Numbered from the stretch's first letter, positions 1-9,135 are shown. The stretch is 64,000 bases of DNA from an uncultured Pelagibacteraceae bacterium (GCA_902545635.1 CACCGT010000001.1:1-64000), one strand, 5' to 3'. Program-made: numbers and translations. The notes: a model not told the origin generated them from the letters alone.

Positions 1-239
1 AAAGTAAGTATACCTAGACTAGCTTGCATTAAAAAATATGAAATTATTTGCTTAATGTCTACCTGGCCAATTTCACTCTGTGCAACAAATTTTATAATTA
101 GCGCAGGTACTGCAACGTAGAATAAAAATAAGTTTAAAACTTTTGCATGGCTTAGATCAAATATTTTCAGTCTTCCAAATATAAATCCAAGCAAAGTTAT
201 AAAAATAAAAGGTGTTAACCCAAGAAAGATCGAATACAT
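1..239 (-). CDS. AEC family transporter, N-terminal part (cut by window edge)
   Basis: Reading down the minus strand from an ATG at 239 gives an uninterrupted frame to base 1, so the gene is truncated by the window and not broken. The visible ~79 residues start MYSIFLGLTPFIFITLLG and contain two or three hydrophobic helices with a short GRLKIF linker. This resembles the N-terminus of auxin-efflux-carrier (AEC) type permeases, inner-membrane carriers of organic acids. The start lies 4 bases after the stop of the upstream dioxygenase gene, so the two are probably co-transcribed. The family call rests on hydrophobicity and general resemblance only, and the substrate is unknown. Confidence 0.5.
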   Translation of the reverse strand, partial: MYSIFLGLTPFIFITLLGFIFGRLKIFDLSHAKVLNLFLFYVAVPALIIKFVAQSEIGQVDIKQIISYFLMQASLGILT

Positions 240-243
240 TTGA

Positions 244-1035
244 TTATAATATTGTAATTCTGTGAAGAATTCTATTTCCTTTAAAAGGAGTAGCTTGATG
301 AAGCATTGCTCTATTATCCCAAATAGCAAGCTGGTCTTTTTCCCATTCTAAAGCATATTGAAATTTTTTTTTAGTCTGGTGATTGAATAAAAAATTCTTT
401 AATTTGTTTTTTTGTTTAGTCATGTTTGTGTTAAATTTTATAAAGTGCCCAGGGCTACAGTATATAGTTTTTTTGCTATTAATAGTTTTAATAATCTTGT
501 GACTGGCAATTAATTCTTTTGAAATTTTTCCCTTTTCTTTCTCTCTTTCGACTGTAGTAATTGATATAGGTCCATGTGATGAGTAAATGCCTTTTAATTT
601 ATTAAGTCTAATTTTCTGATTATTAGTCAGTTTTTCATATGCTAAATACTGTGAAGAAAACTCAGTATTTGCAACACCTTTTTTAGGTACCAGTTTTGAT
701 AGCAACATTGTGTATCTTGGTGGTTTTTTTGTATATGAAGAGTCTGTATGAAATTGTTCACCAAAGCTTGGTCCCTTGTCTGAGGATTTTCTTTGTACGA
801 CAGTAATTTGTGGGTATTTTTTATTTAATCCTCTCAACCTTGGATAGTTTGCAGGTTTTCCAAATTTTTGTGCAAAATTTAGATAAGCTTTAGAATTTAG
901 CTTTTGTTTTGGAAAATAAATCATACCAAATTTATCAAGTGTAGATTTTATTTGTTTCAATTCATTCTTATTAATTTTATTGAGATTACAAATAATCTCT
1001 GCTGCCTTGTTTTTTTTGGGGATAATTTTAAACAT
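244..1035 (-). CDS. TauD/TfdA-family Fe(II)/2-oxoglutarate dioxygenase
   Basis: A cytoplasmic 263-residue protein of the TauD/TfdA family, which couples 2-oxoglutarate decarboxylation to substrate hydroxylation. The facial triad is visible: the HxD pair in FHTDSSY (His96, Asp98) and the distal His in MLHQATPF (about residue 246), followed by arginines near 255-259 that normally bind the 2-oxoglutarate carboxylate. Length is typical for the family. Its start overlaps the stop of the upstream DMGDH-like gene by one base, so the two form an operon. The substrate cannot be read from sequence. The neighbour suggests an N-methylated or betaine-type molecule, but sulfonates and carboxylates are also common in this family. 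Confidence 0.85.
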   Translation of the reverse strand: MFKIIPKKNKAAEIICNLNKINKNELKQIKSTLDKFGMIYFPKQKLNSKAYLNFAQKFGKPANYPRLRGLNKKYPQITVVQRKSSDKGPSFGEQFHTDSSYTKKPPRYTMLLSKLVPKKGVANTEFSSQYLAYEKLTNNQKIRLNKLKGIYSSHGPISITTVEREKEKGKISKELIASHKIIKTINSKKTIYCSPGHFIKFNTNMTKQKNKLKNFLFNHQTKKKFQYALEWEKDQLAIWDNRAMLHQATPFKGNRILHRITIL

Positions 1036-3479
1036 TAGGCATTTTTAATATTTTTTTGATTAAGTGGCTTTTGAATTAATGAAACAGGATATTTTTTCTT
1101 TTCTATTTCAATAGACAAATTTTTATCAATTAAATTTTCAATTGTATTTCCAGAATTTACATAACCAAAAGATATATTTTTTTCAAAATTGAATGAATAA
1201 TTCCCTGAAGTTGTTCTACCAATTATTTTATCATCTAAGTAAATCGGTTCTTCATGAAGCAGTAGAGGTTGTCCTGGTTTATTATTTTTAAGAACCATCA
1301 TTGCCAACAATTTTGTTGGTTTTTGATCTTTAATTTTTAATAAAGCTTCTTTTCCAATAAAATTAATATTTTTTTTATAACTGATAGCAAATTGAAGTCC
1401 TGCTTGATATTGATTCTCTTCAGGAGATATATCATGTCCCCAATGTAAAAACCCACTTTCCATTCTCATTATATCCATTGCGTGCGCCCCACATAGAGAT
1501 AAATTATGATTTTTACCTTCATTGACTATAGTTAAGAAAAGTTTTTTACTATCTTCTATTCTTACGTATAACTCAAATCCAATTTCACCCACATATGACA
1601 ATCTTTGAACCCAAACATCAATTCCATCTATTTTCACCTTTTTGCCATGACTAAATTTTATTCCTTCATTTGAAAAATTGTCATCACTTATATTTGATAA
1701 TAGTTTTCTTGTATTTGGTCCATATAATCCTAAGCATGCAAAATCCTCTGTTACATCTTTAAAGTTTATTTTTTCTGAGAGGTATTTTTTTATATGATAT
1801 TTATCGTGTTCTCTTGTTGCAGCTGGACCTATTATTCTAAAATGATTTTTAGTGAGGCAAGTTATAGTAACATCTGTCTCTATACCACCGTCCTCATTTA
1901 GCATCTGAGTGTAAGTTGATATACCTTCAAAATCTTTTATGTTTGCAGTACACAATTTTTGTAATTCTTCATGAACATTTTCTCCAGTAACATCAAATTT
2001 AGAAAAAGGTGTTAATTCGAATAAACCGACATTTTTTCTTGTATTTTTGGTCTCATATTCAGCAGATGGATACCAATTTTGATAACCAAAACTGTATTCA
2101 TATTCAGCTTTTGCACCATTTAAAGAATACCACATGGGTCTTTCAAAACCGCCTGAAGATCCAAAACAAGCACCTAATTTTTTTAGTTCCTCATGGTATG
2201 GTAAAGTGATTTGGTTCCTTGAAGTTTTATGTTGTTTATATGGCCAATGCATTCCATACAAATCGCCAAGTGTCTCTGTCACTCTTTCCATAATAAATTT
2301 TTTTGAAGAATGGAATTGTTGAAATCTTTTTATATCTACCGAGAATAAATCCTCATTAATATGTCCATTGATCATCCATTCAGCAGTAACTCGACCTGCG
2401 CCACCCGAACTTGCTATACCGATGCTATTAAACCCACAACAAGTGAATAAGTTTTTAATCTCCGGAGTTTCTCCTAATAAATATTGTGTATCAGGTGTAA
2501 AAGATTCTGGGCCTGAGAAAAATTTTCTAATTCCAGCATTTTCTAACATTGGTAATCTATGAAAAGATTTTTTTAGATAAGGTTCAAAATGATCAAAGTC
2601 ATCTGGCAATTCTCCAAAAGAAAAATTTTCAGGTACAATGCCAGTATCTTTAAATGCTGGTTTGGCATTTGGTTCAAAAATTCCAACTAACATTTTCCCA
2701 GCATCTTCTTTTAAATAAAGACAATTATTATAATCTCTCAAAACTGGTAAATTGCTAGGTAGATCCTTCATCGGCTCCGTTATCACATAAAAATGTTCAT
2801 TAGGATATAATGGAATGCTCACATTCATTTTTTCACCAATTTGTCTAGACCACATACCGGTAGCTAGAACAACATACTCACAATCTATTTTTCCTTGTGG
2901 AGTCTCTACTCCAACTATAGATTTATTTTTGACCAAAATTTTTGTAACAGGTGTTTTTTCAAAAATTTTTGCACCTTCCATCCTAGCAGCTTTTGCTAAA
3001 ACATTTGTAACACCTACTGGGTCAGCCTGACCATCTTTTGGCATGTAAACACCTCCAATAATGTCATCATTATTTACAACAGGATATAAATCCTTTGTTT
3101 GTTTTTTATCCAAAACATGTACTTCAACATCAGATAGTTGAGCGGTAGTTGCTTGTCTCAATAACTCTTGCATTCTCTCTTTTGTGGTAGCTACTGTTAT
3201 TGCTCCATTCTGTTTTAACCCTATAGATAATTCAGTTTTCTTTTCTAATTCTTGATAAAGATCCAAAGTATATTTTCTTAACTTTGTAATAGTAGATGAA
3301 GCCCCTAATTGACCCATTAAACCAGCTGCATGCCATGTAGTTCCAGATGTTAATTGGTCTCTCTCTAATAGAACTACGTCTTTCCAGCCAAATTTAGCGA
3401 GATGATAAGCGCAGGATGTTCCTGCTACGCCACCTCCTATAATTACTACTTTAGTATTTTTTGGAATGTTATGATCCAT
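1035..3479 (-). CDS. DMGDH/sarcosine dehydrogenase-like flavoprotein, paralog 1
   Basis: An 814-residue two-part enzyme. The N-terminal ~400 residues are an FAD-dependent DAO-type oxidoreductase with the dinucleotide motif GGGVAG near residue 15 and TWHAAG with His50, the position of covalent FAD attachment in mammalian dimethylglycine dehydrogenase. The C-terminal ~380 residues are a GcvT-like tetrahydrofolate domain (for example GLYGPNTRKLL, YVGEIGFELY, and a C-terminal barrel with GRTTSGNYSF). The architecture implies oxidative N-demethylation with the C1 unit passed to folate and electrons to ETF. It is co-directional with the dioxygenase downstream. One of three such paralogs in this window; the exact substrate is uncertain. 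Confidence 0.85.
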   Translation of the reverse strand: MDHNIPKNTKVVIIGGGVAGTSCAYHLAKFGWKDVVLLERDQLTSGTTWHAAGLMGQLGASSTITKLRKYTLDLYQELEKKTELSIGLKQNGAITVATTKERMQELLRQATTAQLSDVEVHVLDKKQTKDLYPVVNNDDIIGGVYMPKDGQADPVGVTNVLAKAARMEGAKIFEKTPVTKILVKNKSIVGVETPQGKIDCEYVVLATGMWSRQIGEKMNVSIPLYPNEHFYVITEPMKDLPSNLPVLRDYNNCLYLKEDAGKMLVGIFEPNAKPAFKDTGIVPENFSFGELPDDFDHFEPYLKKSFHRLPMLENAGIRKFFSGPESFTPDTQYLLGETPEIKNLFTCCGFNSIGIASSGGAGRVTAEWMINGHINEDLFSVDIKRFQQFHSSKKFIMERVTETLGDLYGMHWPYKQHKTSRNQITLPYHEELKKLGACFGSSGGFERPMWYSLNGAKAEYEYSFGYQNWYPSAEYETKNTRKNVGLFELTPFSKFDVTGENVHEELQKLCTANIKDFEGISTYTQMLNEDGGIETDVTITCLTKNHFRIIGPAATREHDKYHIKKYLSEKINFKDVTEDFACLGLYGPNTRKLLSNISDDNFSNEGIKFSHGKKVKIDGIDVWVQRLSYVGEIGFELYVRIEDSKKLFLTIVNEGKNHNLSLCGAHAMDIMRMESGFLHWGHDISPEENQYQAGLQFAISYKKNINFIGKEALLKIKDQKPTKLLAMMVLKNNKPGQPLLLHEEPIYLDDKIIGRTTSGNYSFNFEKNISFGYVNSGNTIENLIDKNLSIEIEKKKYPVSLIQKPLNQKNIKNA

Positions 3480-3528
3480 TAGAAAAATATATTACATAAA
3501 ATTTTTTGAATATACTTTTTTTTTTAGG

Positions 3529-4380
3529 TTATTTTGAACCAACTTTAAATTTTACTTTTCGATCTTTATTATCTTTACCTTGCCCAACAACTGTTCCATT
3601 ATTTGAATCCCAATCGAGTAAACCAGATGCATTCATATCATCTTTATCACACCTAAGTGACCAAGTACCCTTGCCTTTTGACAAAACATATGTGCCTAAA
3701 CAAGATCCATCATTTTTAGGTAAATCAAAATTAATATTACCTATTAAATTCTCTTCACTGAAAATTACAGAGCCTAAAATTAATTCATCATATCCTTCCC
3801 AGGATAATGCAAATGATCTTTTACCAGACAGTTGATTATTTATTTTGGTATCTATTGTATTATTGGTTTTTTTCTCAGCTGTAATGTTTTTATTATCATT
3901 AATTTTTAAAATTTTTTGATATTCAATTTTATTAATACTTTTACATCTACCACTTGATTCATATTCGTATTTTATTTCTACTGAGGATTTGTCACTTGGG
4001 TTCCAAAAAAATTCCTTATGTGTGAAAGCATAGTCTTTTCCAATTTCCAAAAATGAATAAACACTTTCTTTGATCATTGAATCATTATTGATTTTGTTTT
4101 CAACATCAAAACCTAAAGTAGTTACTTCAATATTTTTATTTTTTAAAATTTTATCAATTTTATTATTTTTAAATTTTATAAAATGAATATCAATTTTACT
4201 ATTATATTTGTTTAATTTAATTATATTATCTCCAAGTTTATTTCCCTGCGAAAACAAATTGTTTTCATCACTAATTAAATTATTTATAATTTCTGGGCAT
4301 TTAAAATAATATTCTTGTGCAAAAAGATTTGAAGTGATTGTTAAAAAAATTAAAATTTGTGAAAAAAAATTTTTTTTCAT
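3529..4380 (-). CDS. Exported protein of unknown function
   Basis: I place the start at the ATG at 4380, giving MKKNFFSQILIFLTITSNLFAQ, a clean Sec signal peptide with cleavage after Phe-Ala-Gln. Upstream in-frame ATGs lie inside the neighbouring gene. The mature protein (~260 residues) is Lys/Asn-rich, then has a more structured C-terminal half with Trp/Gly-rich strands (SFALSWEGYDELILG, GKGTWSLRCDKDD, GLLDWDSNNG) that look like a beta-sandwich. I recognise no family. It is the last of three exported-protein genes in a row, 4 bases after the preceding stop. A periplasmic or outer-membrane-associated location is inferred. Confidence 0.65.
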   Translation of the reverse strand: MKKNFFSQILIFLTITSNLFAQEYYFKCPEIINNLISDENNLFSQGNKLGDNIIKLNKYNSKIDIHFIKFKNNKIDKILKNKNIEVTTLGFDVENKINNDSMIKESVYSFLEIGKDYAFTHKEFFWNPSDKSSVEIKYEYESSGRCKSINKIEYQKILKINDNKNITAEKKTNNTIDTKINNQLSGKRSFALSWEGYDELILGSVIFSEENLIGNINFDLPKNDGSCLGTYVLSKGKGTWSLRCDKDDMNASGLLDWDSNNGTVVGQGKDNKDRKVKFKVGSK

Positions 4381-4384
4381 AATA

Positions 4385-5464
4385 TTAACAAGCATCACCA
4401 GCATAGTATCTACATGCCTCCATTGCTTCTGCATCTGTACCACCCATGGCGTAGACCCAAATCATAGCTTCAATAGCTGCTGCAGCTGCTGCAGCTGAAA
4501 CACCCATTTCTACTGCCTCAGCAATTGCAGCATCCACTTCGTTTGCAATTTCTTGCTCTATTGCGGCATCTATTGCCATACCAGAAGCATCTTCTATGGC
4601 AGATATAAATGCATTTGCTATTTCTTCACCAACAGTTTTCTCAATTTCTGCCCTTATTTCCTCATCTATTGCTTGGCCGGCATATTTCTCTGTAAGTTCT
4701 TTGATAAGTTTTTGTTGTTCTTCACTTATTACTTTCTCAACTTCTTGGTCAATTGTTTCTCGTTTTTTATCTAATATATTGTCTATATCAGATACAGATA
4801 AATTGTATTTAATAGCAATTTCTTTTTTAGCTTTTTCTACAGCTTTATCAATCTTTGCGGAAAAATGATCAACGTTTAATGCTATAGTTTTATTCATTGA
4901 CTGAAGTTTAATATAAAAATGAAAAGGTAAATATCCTAATACCTGCATTTGATAAAATGTAGCTCTATGTTTTGATACATATTTTCCTGTCCAATTAATT
5001 AACATTTTGCCTTTGTAATTAAGCTGCGCAGTTAGATTTTCCTCATCAAATATAAATTTGAATAATTTTTTGCCATTAGAATTTAAGATAATTTTAAAAT
5101 TGTCTTTTATAATAACGTCAGTTTCACCTGTAAGTAAATTATCAAATACAACTGAGCCAGGTCTCAATGTATATATTCTATAGTTATCTAAATAAAATTG
5201 CATTTTTTCAAATTTCGTTCCAGACGGATCGTCGTTGAGTTTAGATAATTTAATTCTACTTTTTGTAATTGTATTTTTTTTTTGTTTTTCAGAAATAGAT
5301 ATTGCTTTTTTAAGCTCATCTTCAGTTATTAAACCTAGATTGTATAAGTCCCTTAATTTTTTTATCTCATCGGAGAAGATGGGAGAAGAATATATAAAAA
5401 AAAATAATAAAAATATTAAAAAAAAGTTTTTTTCTTTTACATATTTAAGACTATTGACTATCAA
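4385..5464 (-). CDS. Exported protein with SHOCT-like segment and Ala-rich helical C-terminus, unknown function
   Basis: A 359-residue protein. A hydrophobic signal sequence (about residues 14-31, ending SSPIFSDE) is followed at once by KKLRDLYNLGLITEDELKKA, which fits the SHOCT pattern (short helix, G-I/L-I-T-E-E-E-F/L turn, second helix). Residues ~60-200 look beta-rich. From ~205 on the chain is a long charged amphipathic helix/coiled coil that turns into an alanine-rich run (about 300-340) and ends CRYYAGDAC. The start overlaps the preceding gene by 14 bases. The function is unknown; the coiled-coil tail suggests oligomerisation. Codon use looks like its neighbours. Confidence 0.65.
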   Translation of the reverse strand: MIVNSLKYVKEKNFFLIFLLFFFIYSSPIFSDEIKKLRDLYNLGLITEDELKKAISISEKQKKNTITKSRIKLSKLNDDPSGTKFEKMQFYLDNYRIYTLRPGSVVFDNLLTGETDVIIKDNFKIILNSNGKKLFKFIFDEENLTAQLNYKGKMLINWTGKYVSKHRATFYQMQVLGYLPFHFYIKLQSMNKTIALNVDHFSAKIDKAVEKAKKEIAIKYNLSVSDIDNILDKKRETIDQEVEKVISEEQQKLIKELTEKYAGQAIDEEIRAEIEKTVGEEIANAFISAIEDASGMAIDAAIEQEIANEVDAAIAEAVEMGVSAAAAAAAIEAMIWVYAMGGTDAEAMEACRYYAGDAC

Positions 5465-6119
5465 GTATTTTCTTTTTTGCTATTTCGAACTCTTCAATTG
5501 TTATAGAACCGCTATCTAATAATAATTTAAGATTAGTTAATTCTTTAACTATATTAGACTCTGAATTGGTATCTGCTACAACTGTTGATTTATCTTCACC
5601 CGTGATATTTATTGTTTTGTCGGTTCTACCAGTTTTCATGTTAATACCATATAGTTTATTAATATCTCCATCAAAAAAACCTGCATCTTGTAGTTTTTTT
5701 GCAATTATGAAAGGACTTTTCATATCCTTTTTTTTAATTTTCATTTTTTTGTTTCCATTTTTCCAAACAATTCTTTTTCCTATCGCAAATGTGTAACATG
5801 TGGCGCCTTTTGAACCTTTTTCACAACCCAAATTTGCCTGATGTTGAACACTAGGGTCATCTATACATCCTTGAACATATGGACAATAATAATAATTAGA
5901 CCAATCACCATTCTCAGAAACTGAAAATACTAATGGGTCGGACCTTTTATCCTTTGATAAATTTAATTTTTCACTGCCACCACCGTAAATATATTCTAAA
6001 AAGTGCTGAACAGTTTGTGCATCCATTTTAAGTTCACCTTTGCCCCATTTAGCTAAGGCAACAGTGTAATTATTTAATGTAAAAATTATTAAAATAATAT
6101 GAACCAAAAATTTTTTCAT
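5451..6119 (-). CDS. Exported protein with C-terminal SHOCT-like segment, unknown function
   Basis: The ATG at 6119 gives MKKFLVHIILIIFTLNNY and a signal peptide ending ALA-KW. Five codons of longer frame upstream (from 6134) are less likely to be used. The mature ~200 residues carry several Cys (YYYCPYVQGC, LGCEKGSKGATCY) that could form disulfides, a basic segment, and a C-terminal LKLLLDSGSITIEEFEIAKK matching the SHOCT pattern. First gene of the three-gene exported cluster; the 72-base gap before it is AT-rich with no hairpin. The middle part resembles no family I know. SHOCT segments occur in many unrelated proteins and mainly mediate oligomerisation, so no function is assigned. Confidence 0.65.
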   Translation of the reverse strand: MKKFLVHIILIIFTLNNYTVALAKWGKGELKMDAQTVQHFLEYIYGGGSEKLNLSKDKRSDPLVFSVSENGDWSNYYYCPYVQGCIDDPSVQHQANLGCEKGSKGATCYTFAIGKRIVWKNGNKKMKIKKKDMKSPFIIAKKLQDAGFFDGDINKLYGINMKTGRTDKTINITGEDKSTVVADTNSESNIVKELTNLKLLLDSGSITIEEFEIAKKKILDSQ

Positions 6120-6191
6120 AAACATTAATAACATTTTAAAAATATATTTTAAATTAAACTTATTTAATTATAAAACCTATAATTGAATTTT

Positions 6192-7250
6192 TCAAAAACA
6201 AACAATGTGGTCAATGTGAATTGGCCTTTTAATTCCGAACTTTTCATCTACTTCATGTTGATGAATATGATGAGAATGCACGAATACTGGAATTTGTAAA
6301 TTACTTTCAGTTTTAAGGGTGTAAATAAAATTTGTACCTCTGAACTTACGATCAACTACCTCTAGTTTTAAATTACTTTTATCATCATGTTCTAAATCTT
6401 CAGGTTGCAGTAAGAGTTTTACATTTGAACCATTAGGGTAATGTTTTACAAAATTCCCTTGTATTGTTCCTAAATCTTTATTTTCTAAACTATTCTCACT
6501 TGTTACTTTAGCAGGAATTAAAATTCCTCTATTTAGGAAATTTACAACCTCTATTGAATTAGGAAAGTGATAAACATTATATGGATCATCAAACTGTTTT
6601 AATTGTTTATTTAAAATAATTCCACACTTACTTCCTAAATAAAAAGCTTCATATGAGTCATGAGTAACAATTATAGTTGTTATTTTAGATTTACTTAATA
6701 ATTGTTTTAGCTCAACTTGAATTTCTTCTTTAAAACTTTGATCAACATTTGAAAGTGGTTCATCTAGAAGAAGTAAATCTGGATTAGAAACTAATGATCT
6801 TGCTAACGATGCTCTTTGAGCTTCTCCAGCACTAATTTCATGGGGATATTTGTTTAATATTTTTTTTAGGTTTAAAAAACTAATTATTTCTTTTGGATTT
6901 ATTTTTTTTTTCTTTTTACTTTTTTTTTCAGTACCAATTAAAATATTTTTTTCTACATTATAGTGAGGAAATAAACTATTTTCTTGAAAAGCAAGTGATA
7001 TATTTCGGTCCTCTGGTTCAACATGTTTGTTTTTTGAGGACATTAACTTATTATTTATTGTTATTGATCCATTAACGATCTTCTCTAAGCCAGCAATAGT
7101 TCTTAAAATTGTTGTTTTTCCTATTCCAGATGGCCCTAATAGACAAATTATATCGCCTTCATTTTGAATTGAAAAAGAGACGTTTTTTACTTTGGTTTGA
7201 CCACTAACTATAAAGTCAACATTTTTAATTTCTAAAAAATTTTTACTCAT
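6192..7250 (-). CDS. fbpC: Ferric-iron ABC importer, ATP-binding subunit (FbpC/FutC type)
   Basis: A 352-residue ABC ATPase that powers the iron permease encoded just upstream. It has Walker A GPSGIGKTT (39-47), Q-loop LAFQENSLF (about 87-95), an unusual signature SAGEA (140-144) in place of SGGQ, Walker B LLLLDEP (159-165) and the switch histidine in IIVTHDSYEA. A C-terminal ~110-residue TOBE-like region follows, as in FbpC and PotA. The start overlaps the permease stop by 8 bases, so the pair is translationally coupled. The iron assignment comes from the binding protein and the Fur-type operator at the head of the operon. Confidence 0.85.
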   Translation of the reverse strand: MSKNFLEIKNVDFIVSGQTKVKNVSFSIQNEGDIICLLGPSGIGKTTILRTIAGLEKIVNGSITINNKLMSSKNKHVEPEDRNISLAFQENSLFPHYNVEKNILIGTEKKSKKKKKINPKEIISFLNLKKILNKYPHEISAGEAQRASLARSLVSNPDLLLLDEPLSNVDQSFKEEIQVELKQLLSKSKITTIIVTHDSYEAFYLGSKCGIILNKQLKQFDDPYNVYHFPNSIEVVNFLNRGILIPAKVTSENSLENKDLGTIQGNFVKHYPNGSNVKLLLQPEDLEHDDKSNLKLEVVDRKFRGTNFIYTLKTESNLQIPVFVHSHHIHQHEVDEKFGIKRPIHIDHIVCF

Positions 7251-8871
7251 TATTATCTTTTAAAATATATTTAGAAGATATTGTAATAAAAAAAGCTGCA
7301 ATTAAAATTAAAAATAATGATGGTACTGCTGCTGCCTCAAGCATGTCCTCGGATGCAGAAATATATGCTGTTGTTGCAAATGTTTCAAAATTAAAAGGTC
7401 TTAAAACTAAGGTAATTGGTAATTCTCTAATTATCTCTAGCGAAATTAGTATAATTACAAATAAAAGTGAATTTCTTAAATATGGAATGTGGATATTAAA
7501 AAAAGTCTTTCTTTTTGAATAACCAAGTAGATAGGCACTTTCATCAACTGAAAAATTTATTTTTTCATAACCAGATTTAATCCCATTAAATGCTAATGAA
7601 TAAAAACGAATGAAATAAACAATTATTAATCCTAAGATTGACCCAATAAATATTTTTTTAATAGATAAAAAACCAAGAGATTTAATTATATTATTATCAA
7701 ACCATGCAATAAAAGTTATAAAGGCTACAGCTAATATTACACCTGGTATTGCATATCCTGATATTGATAGTGTCGATAAAAAATTAAGAGTTTTATTTTT
7801 TGAAACACGGTTACCATAATTTGAAAGCAATGCAAAAAATATTAAAACAATACTGGATAGTGTCACTAAATATAAAGTATTTAATAAAAGGTTCATTACA
7901 TTTACATCAAAAAAGTTTTCTGGAAATTTAATTGTCCAATAGACCATTTGACTTAATGGAAATAAAAAACTAAAAAAAAATAATAGAAAACAAAATAAGA
8001 AAGCAAAAAAAGAATTTATACCTGAGAGTTTTATTTTTTCTTTTTGTTTAAATCCACCTCTAGAGTCCAAATGATATTTTGCTTTTTTTCTAGATAGTTT
8101 TTCTGTTAAAAATAAAATAAATATGAATAATAGTAGAAAGAAAGATATTCTATTTGCAAAAGCTAAATCATCAAATGTTATCCATGCGTTATAAATACCT
8201 GTTGTAAGAGTATTAACTGAAAAAAAGTCAACAGCTCCAAATTCTGCCAATGTTTCCATTGCAACTAAAGATAGACCTGCAACAATTGCAGGTCGTGAAG
8301 CAGGTAATATAATAAAAAAAAAAGATTTAAATTTGGAAAAACCTAAGTTTTTTCCAAGTTCAATTAAGTTTTGTGATTGATATAAAAATGAAGATCTTCC
8401 TAATATGTAAACATAAGCGTAAAGTGAAAATGAAATTGATAAAATTAATCCAAACATACCGTCAAATTTTGGTATATGTTGATTAAATTCGCCTTCACCA
8501 AATAAGGTCTTTAATATAGTAAATGCTGTTCCGTAATTATCAAAGAAGGCAAATAACGAATATGCATATATATAAGGTGGAATTGCAAAAGATAAAATTA
8601 AAGCCCATTTAAAAAAATTAACTCCAAGAAATTCATAAAACGATACTAAATATGATGCTCCTACTCCCAAGATAAAAGTTAAAATTAAAACACCAATCAA
8701 AAGCAATAAAGAATTAAGAATATACTCAAATAGAAAAGTGGATTTTAAAATTTCAAAATATCGAGAGGTTTCTTCAAAAAAACTAATTGAAACGGTTATA
8801 ATTGGAATAATAACAAGTAATGAAACTAATAAAGAGCTTAGAAACCATATATTAAGTTTGTTTGAATTCAT
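7243..8871 (-). CDS. fbpB: Ferric-iron ABC importer, fused permease (FbpB type)
   Basis: A 542-residue inner-membrane protein with about 12 hydrophobic helices in two halves, each a BPD_transp domain. The EAA-like loops are visible as IELGKNLGFSKFKSFFFIILPASRPAI (first half, split here by position near 170-195) and SAYLLGYSKRKTFFNI (second half). The tandem arrangement and length match FbpB/FutB permeases of Fe(III) importers. It follows the binding-protein gene after a perfect hairpin and a short gap, and overlaps the ATPase gene by 8 bases. A thiamine permease (ThiP) has similar architecture, but the context favours iron. Confidence 0.85.
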   Translation of the reverse strand: MNSNKLNIWFLSSLLVSLLVIIPIITVSISFFEETSRYFEILKSTFLFEYILNSLLLLIGVLILTFILGVGASYLVSFYEFLGVNFFKWALILSFAIPPYIYAYSLFAFFDNYGTAFTILKTLFGEGEFNQHIPKFDGMFGLILSISFSLYAYVYILGRSSFLYQSQNLIELGKNLGFSKFKSFFFIILPASRPAIVAGLSLVAMETLAEFGAVDFFSVNTLTTGIYNAWITFDDLAFANRISFFLLLFIFILFLTEKLSRKKAKYHLDSRGGFKQKEKIKLSGINSFFAFLFCFLLFFFSFLFPLSQMVYWTIKFPENFFDVNVMNLLLNTLYLVTLSSIVLIFFALLSNYGNRVSKNKTLNFLSTLSISGYAIPGVILAVAFITFIAWFDNNIIKSLGFLSIKKIFIGSILGLIIVYFIRFYSLAFNGIKSGYEKINFSVDESAYLLGYSKRKTFFNIHIPYLRNSLLFVIILISLEIIRELPITLVLRPFNFETFATTAYISASEDMLEAAAVPSLFLILIAAFFITISSKYILKDNNE

Positions 8872-8918
8872 AAGAGTAATTTAATTATATTTTAAATATA
8901 GTCTCAATTTAATAATTT

Positions 8919-8951
8919 AAAAGTGCCTACGAAAGATACATAGGCACTTTT
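8919..8951 (-). terminator. Intercistronic hairpin between iron-binding protein and permease genes
   Basis: A perfect 11-bp inverted repeat, AAAAGTGCCTA (8919-8929) and TAGGCACTTTT (8941-8951), with an 11-base loop. It sits between the binding-protein/small-ORF end and the permease start. On the minus strand the stem is followed by an AT-rich stretch but no long uninterrupted U run, so it may be a partial terminator or an RNA-stabilising stem giving more binding protein than permease. Confidence 0.65.
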
Positions 8952-8962
8952 ATTAAAAAAGG

Positions 8963-9112
8963 TCAGATATTGAATACTTTTAGAATGTGCGGAAAATCTT
9001 TAGTATTTATCTCTGATAACTTTCTTTTATTTATTCTTTTGTTAATTTTTTTACACTCCTCAGCACATGGGATACATGTCTTGACTGATTTATTGTAATT
9101 AACATCAGACAT
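8963..9112 (-). CDS. Possible small Cys-rich protein in the iron operon
   Basis: From ATG 9112 a 49-residue frame, MSDVNYNKSVKTCIPCAEEC followed by a basic KKINKRINKR stretch, lies between the binding-protein stop and the hairpin. The CxxCxxxC arrangement could bind a metal. A longer frame starts at 9145 inside the binding-protein gene. There is no clear ribosome binding site beyond an A-rich stretch, and the C-terminal half is unremarkable. Its position in a Fur-controlled iron operon makes a metal role attractive, but the frame may be chance. It resembles no named family with confidence. Confidence 0.35.
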   Translation of the reverse strand: MSDVNYNKSVKTCIPCAEECKKINKRINKRKLSEINTKDFPHILKVFNI

Positions 9113-9135
9113 AAATTTTTTTTTAGTCCTCAATG

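Noticed and set aside
4381-4443. Longer start for the exported protein at 3529-4380
   Set aside because: The extra 21 codons lie inside the preceding gene and would bury the signal peptide.
4440-4560. Tandem repeat in the Ala-rich region
   Set aside because: The GCT/GCA-rich stretch encodes the alanine-rich helix and has no exact repeating unit.
4553-4868. Plus-strand frames opposite the coiled-coil exported protein
   Set aside because: They are mirror frames of a repetitive Ala/Glu-rich coding region, with no start context or recognisable protein.
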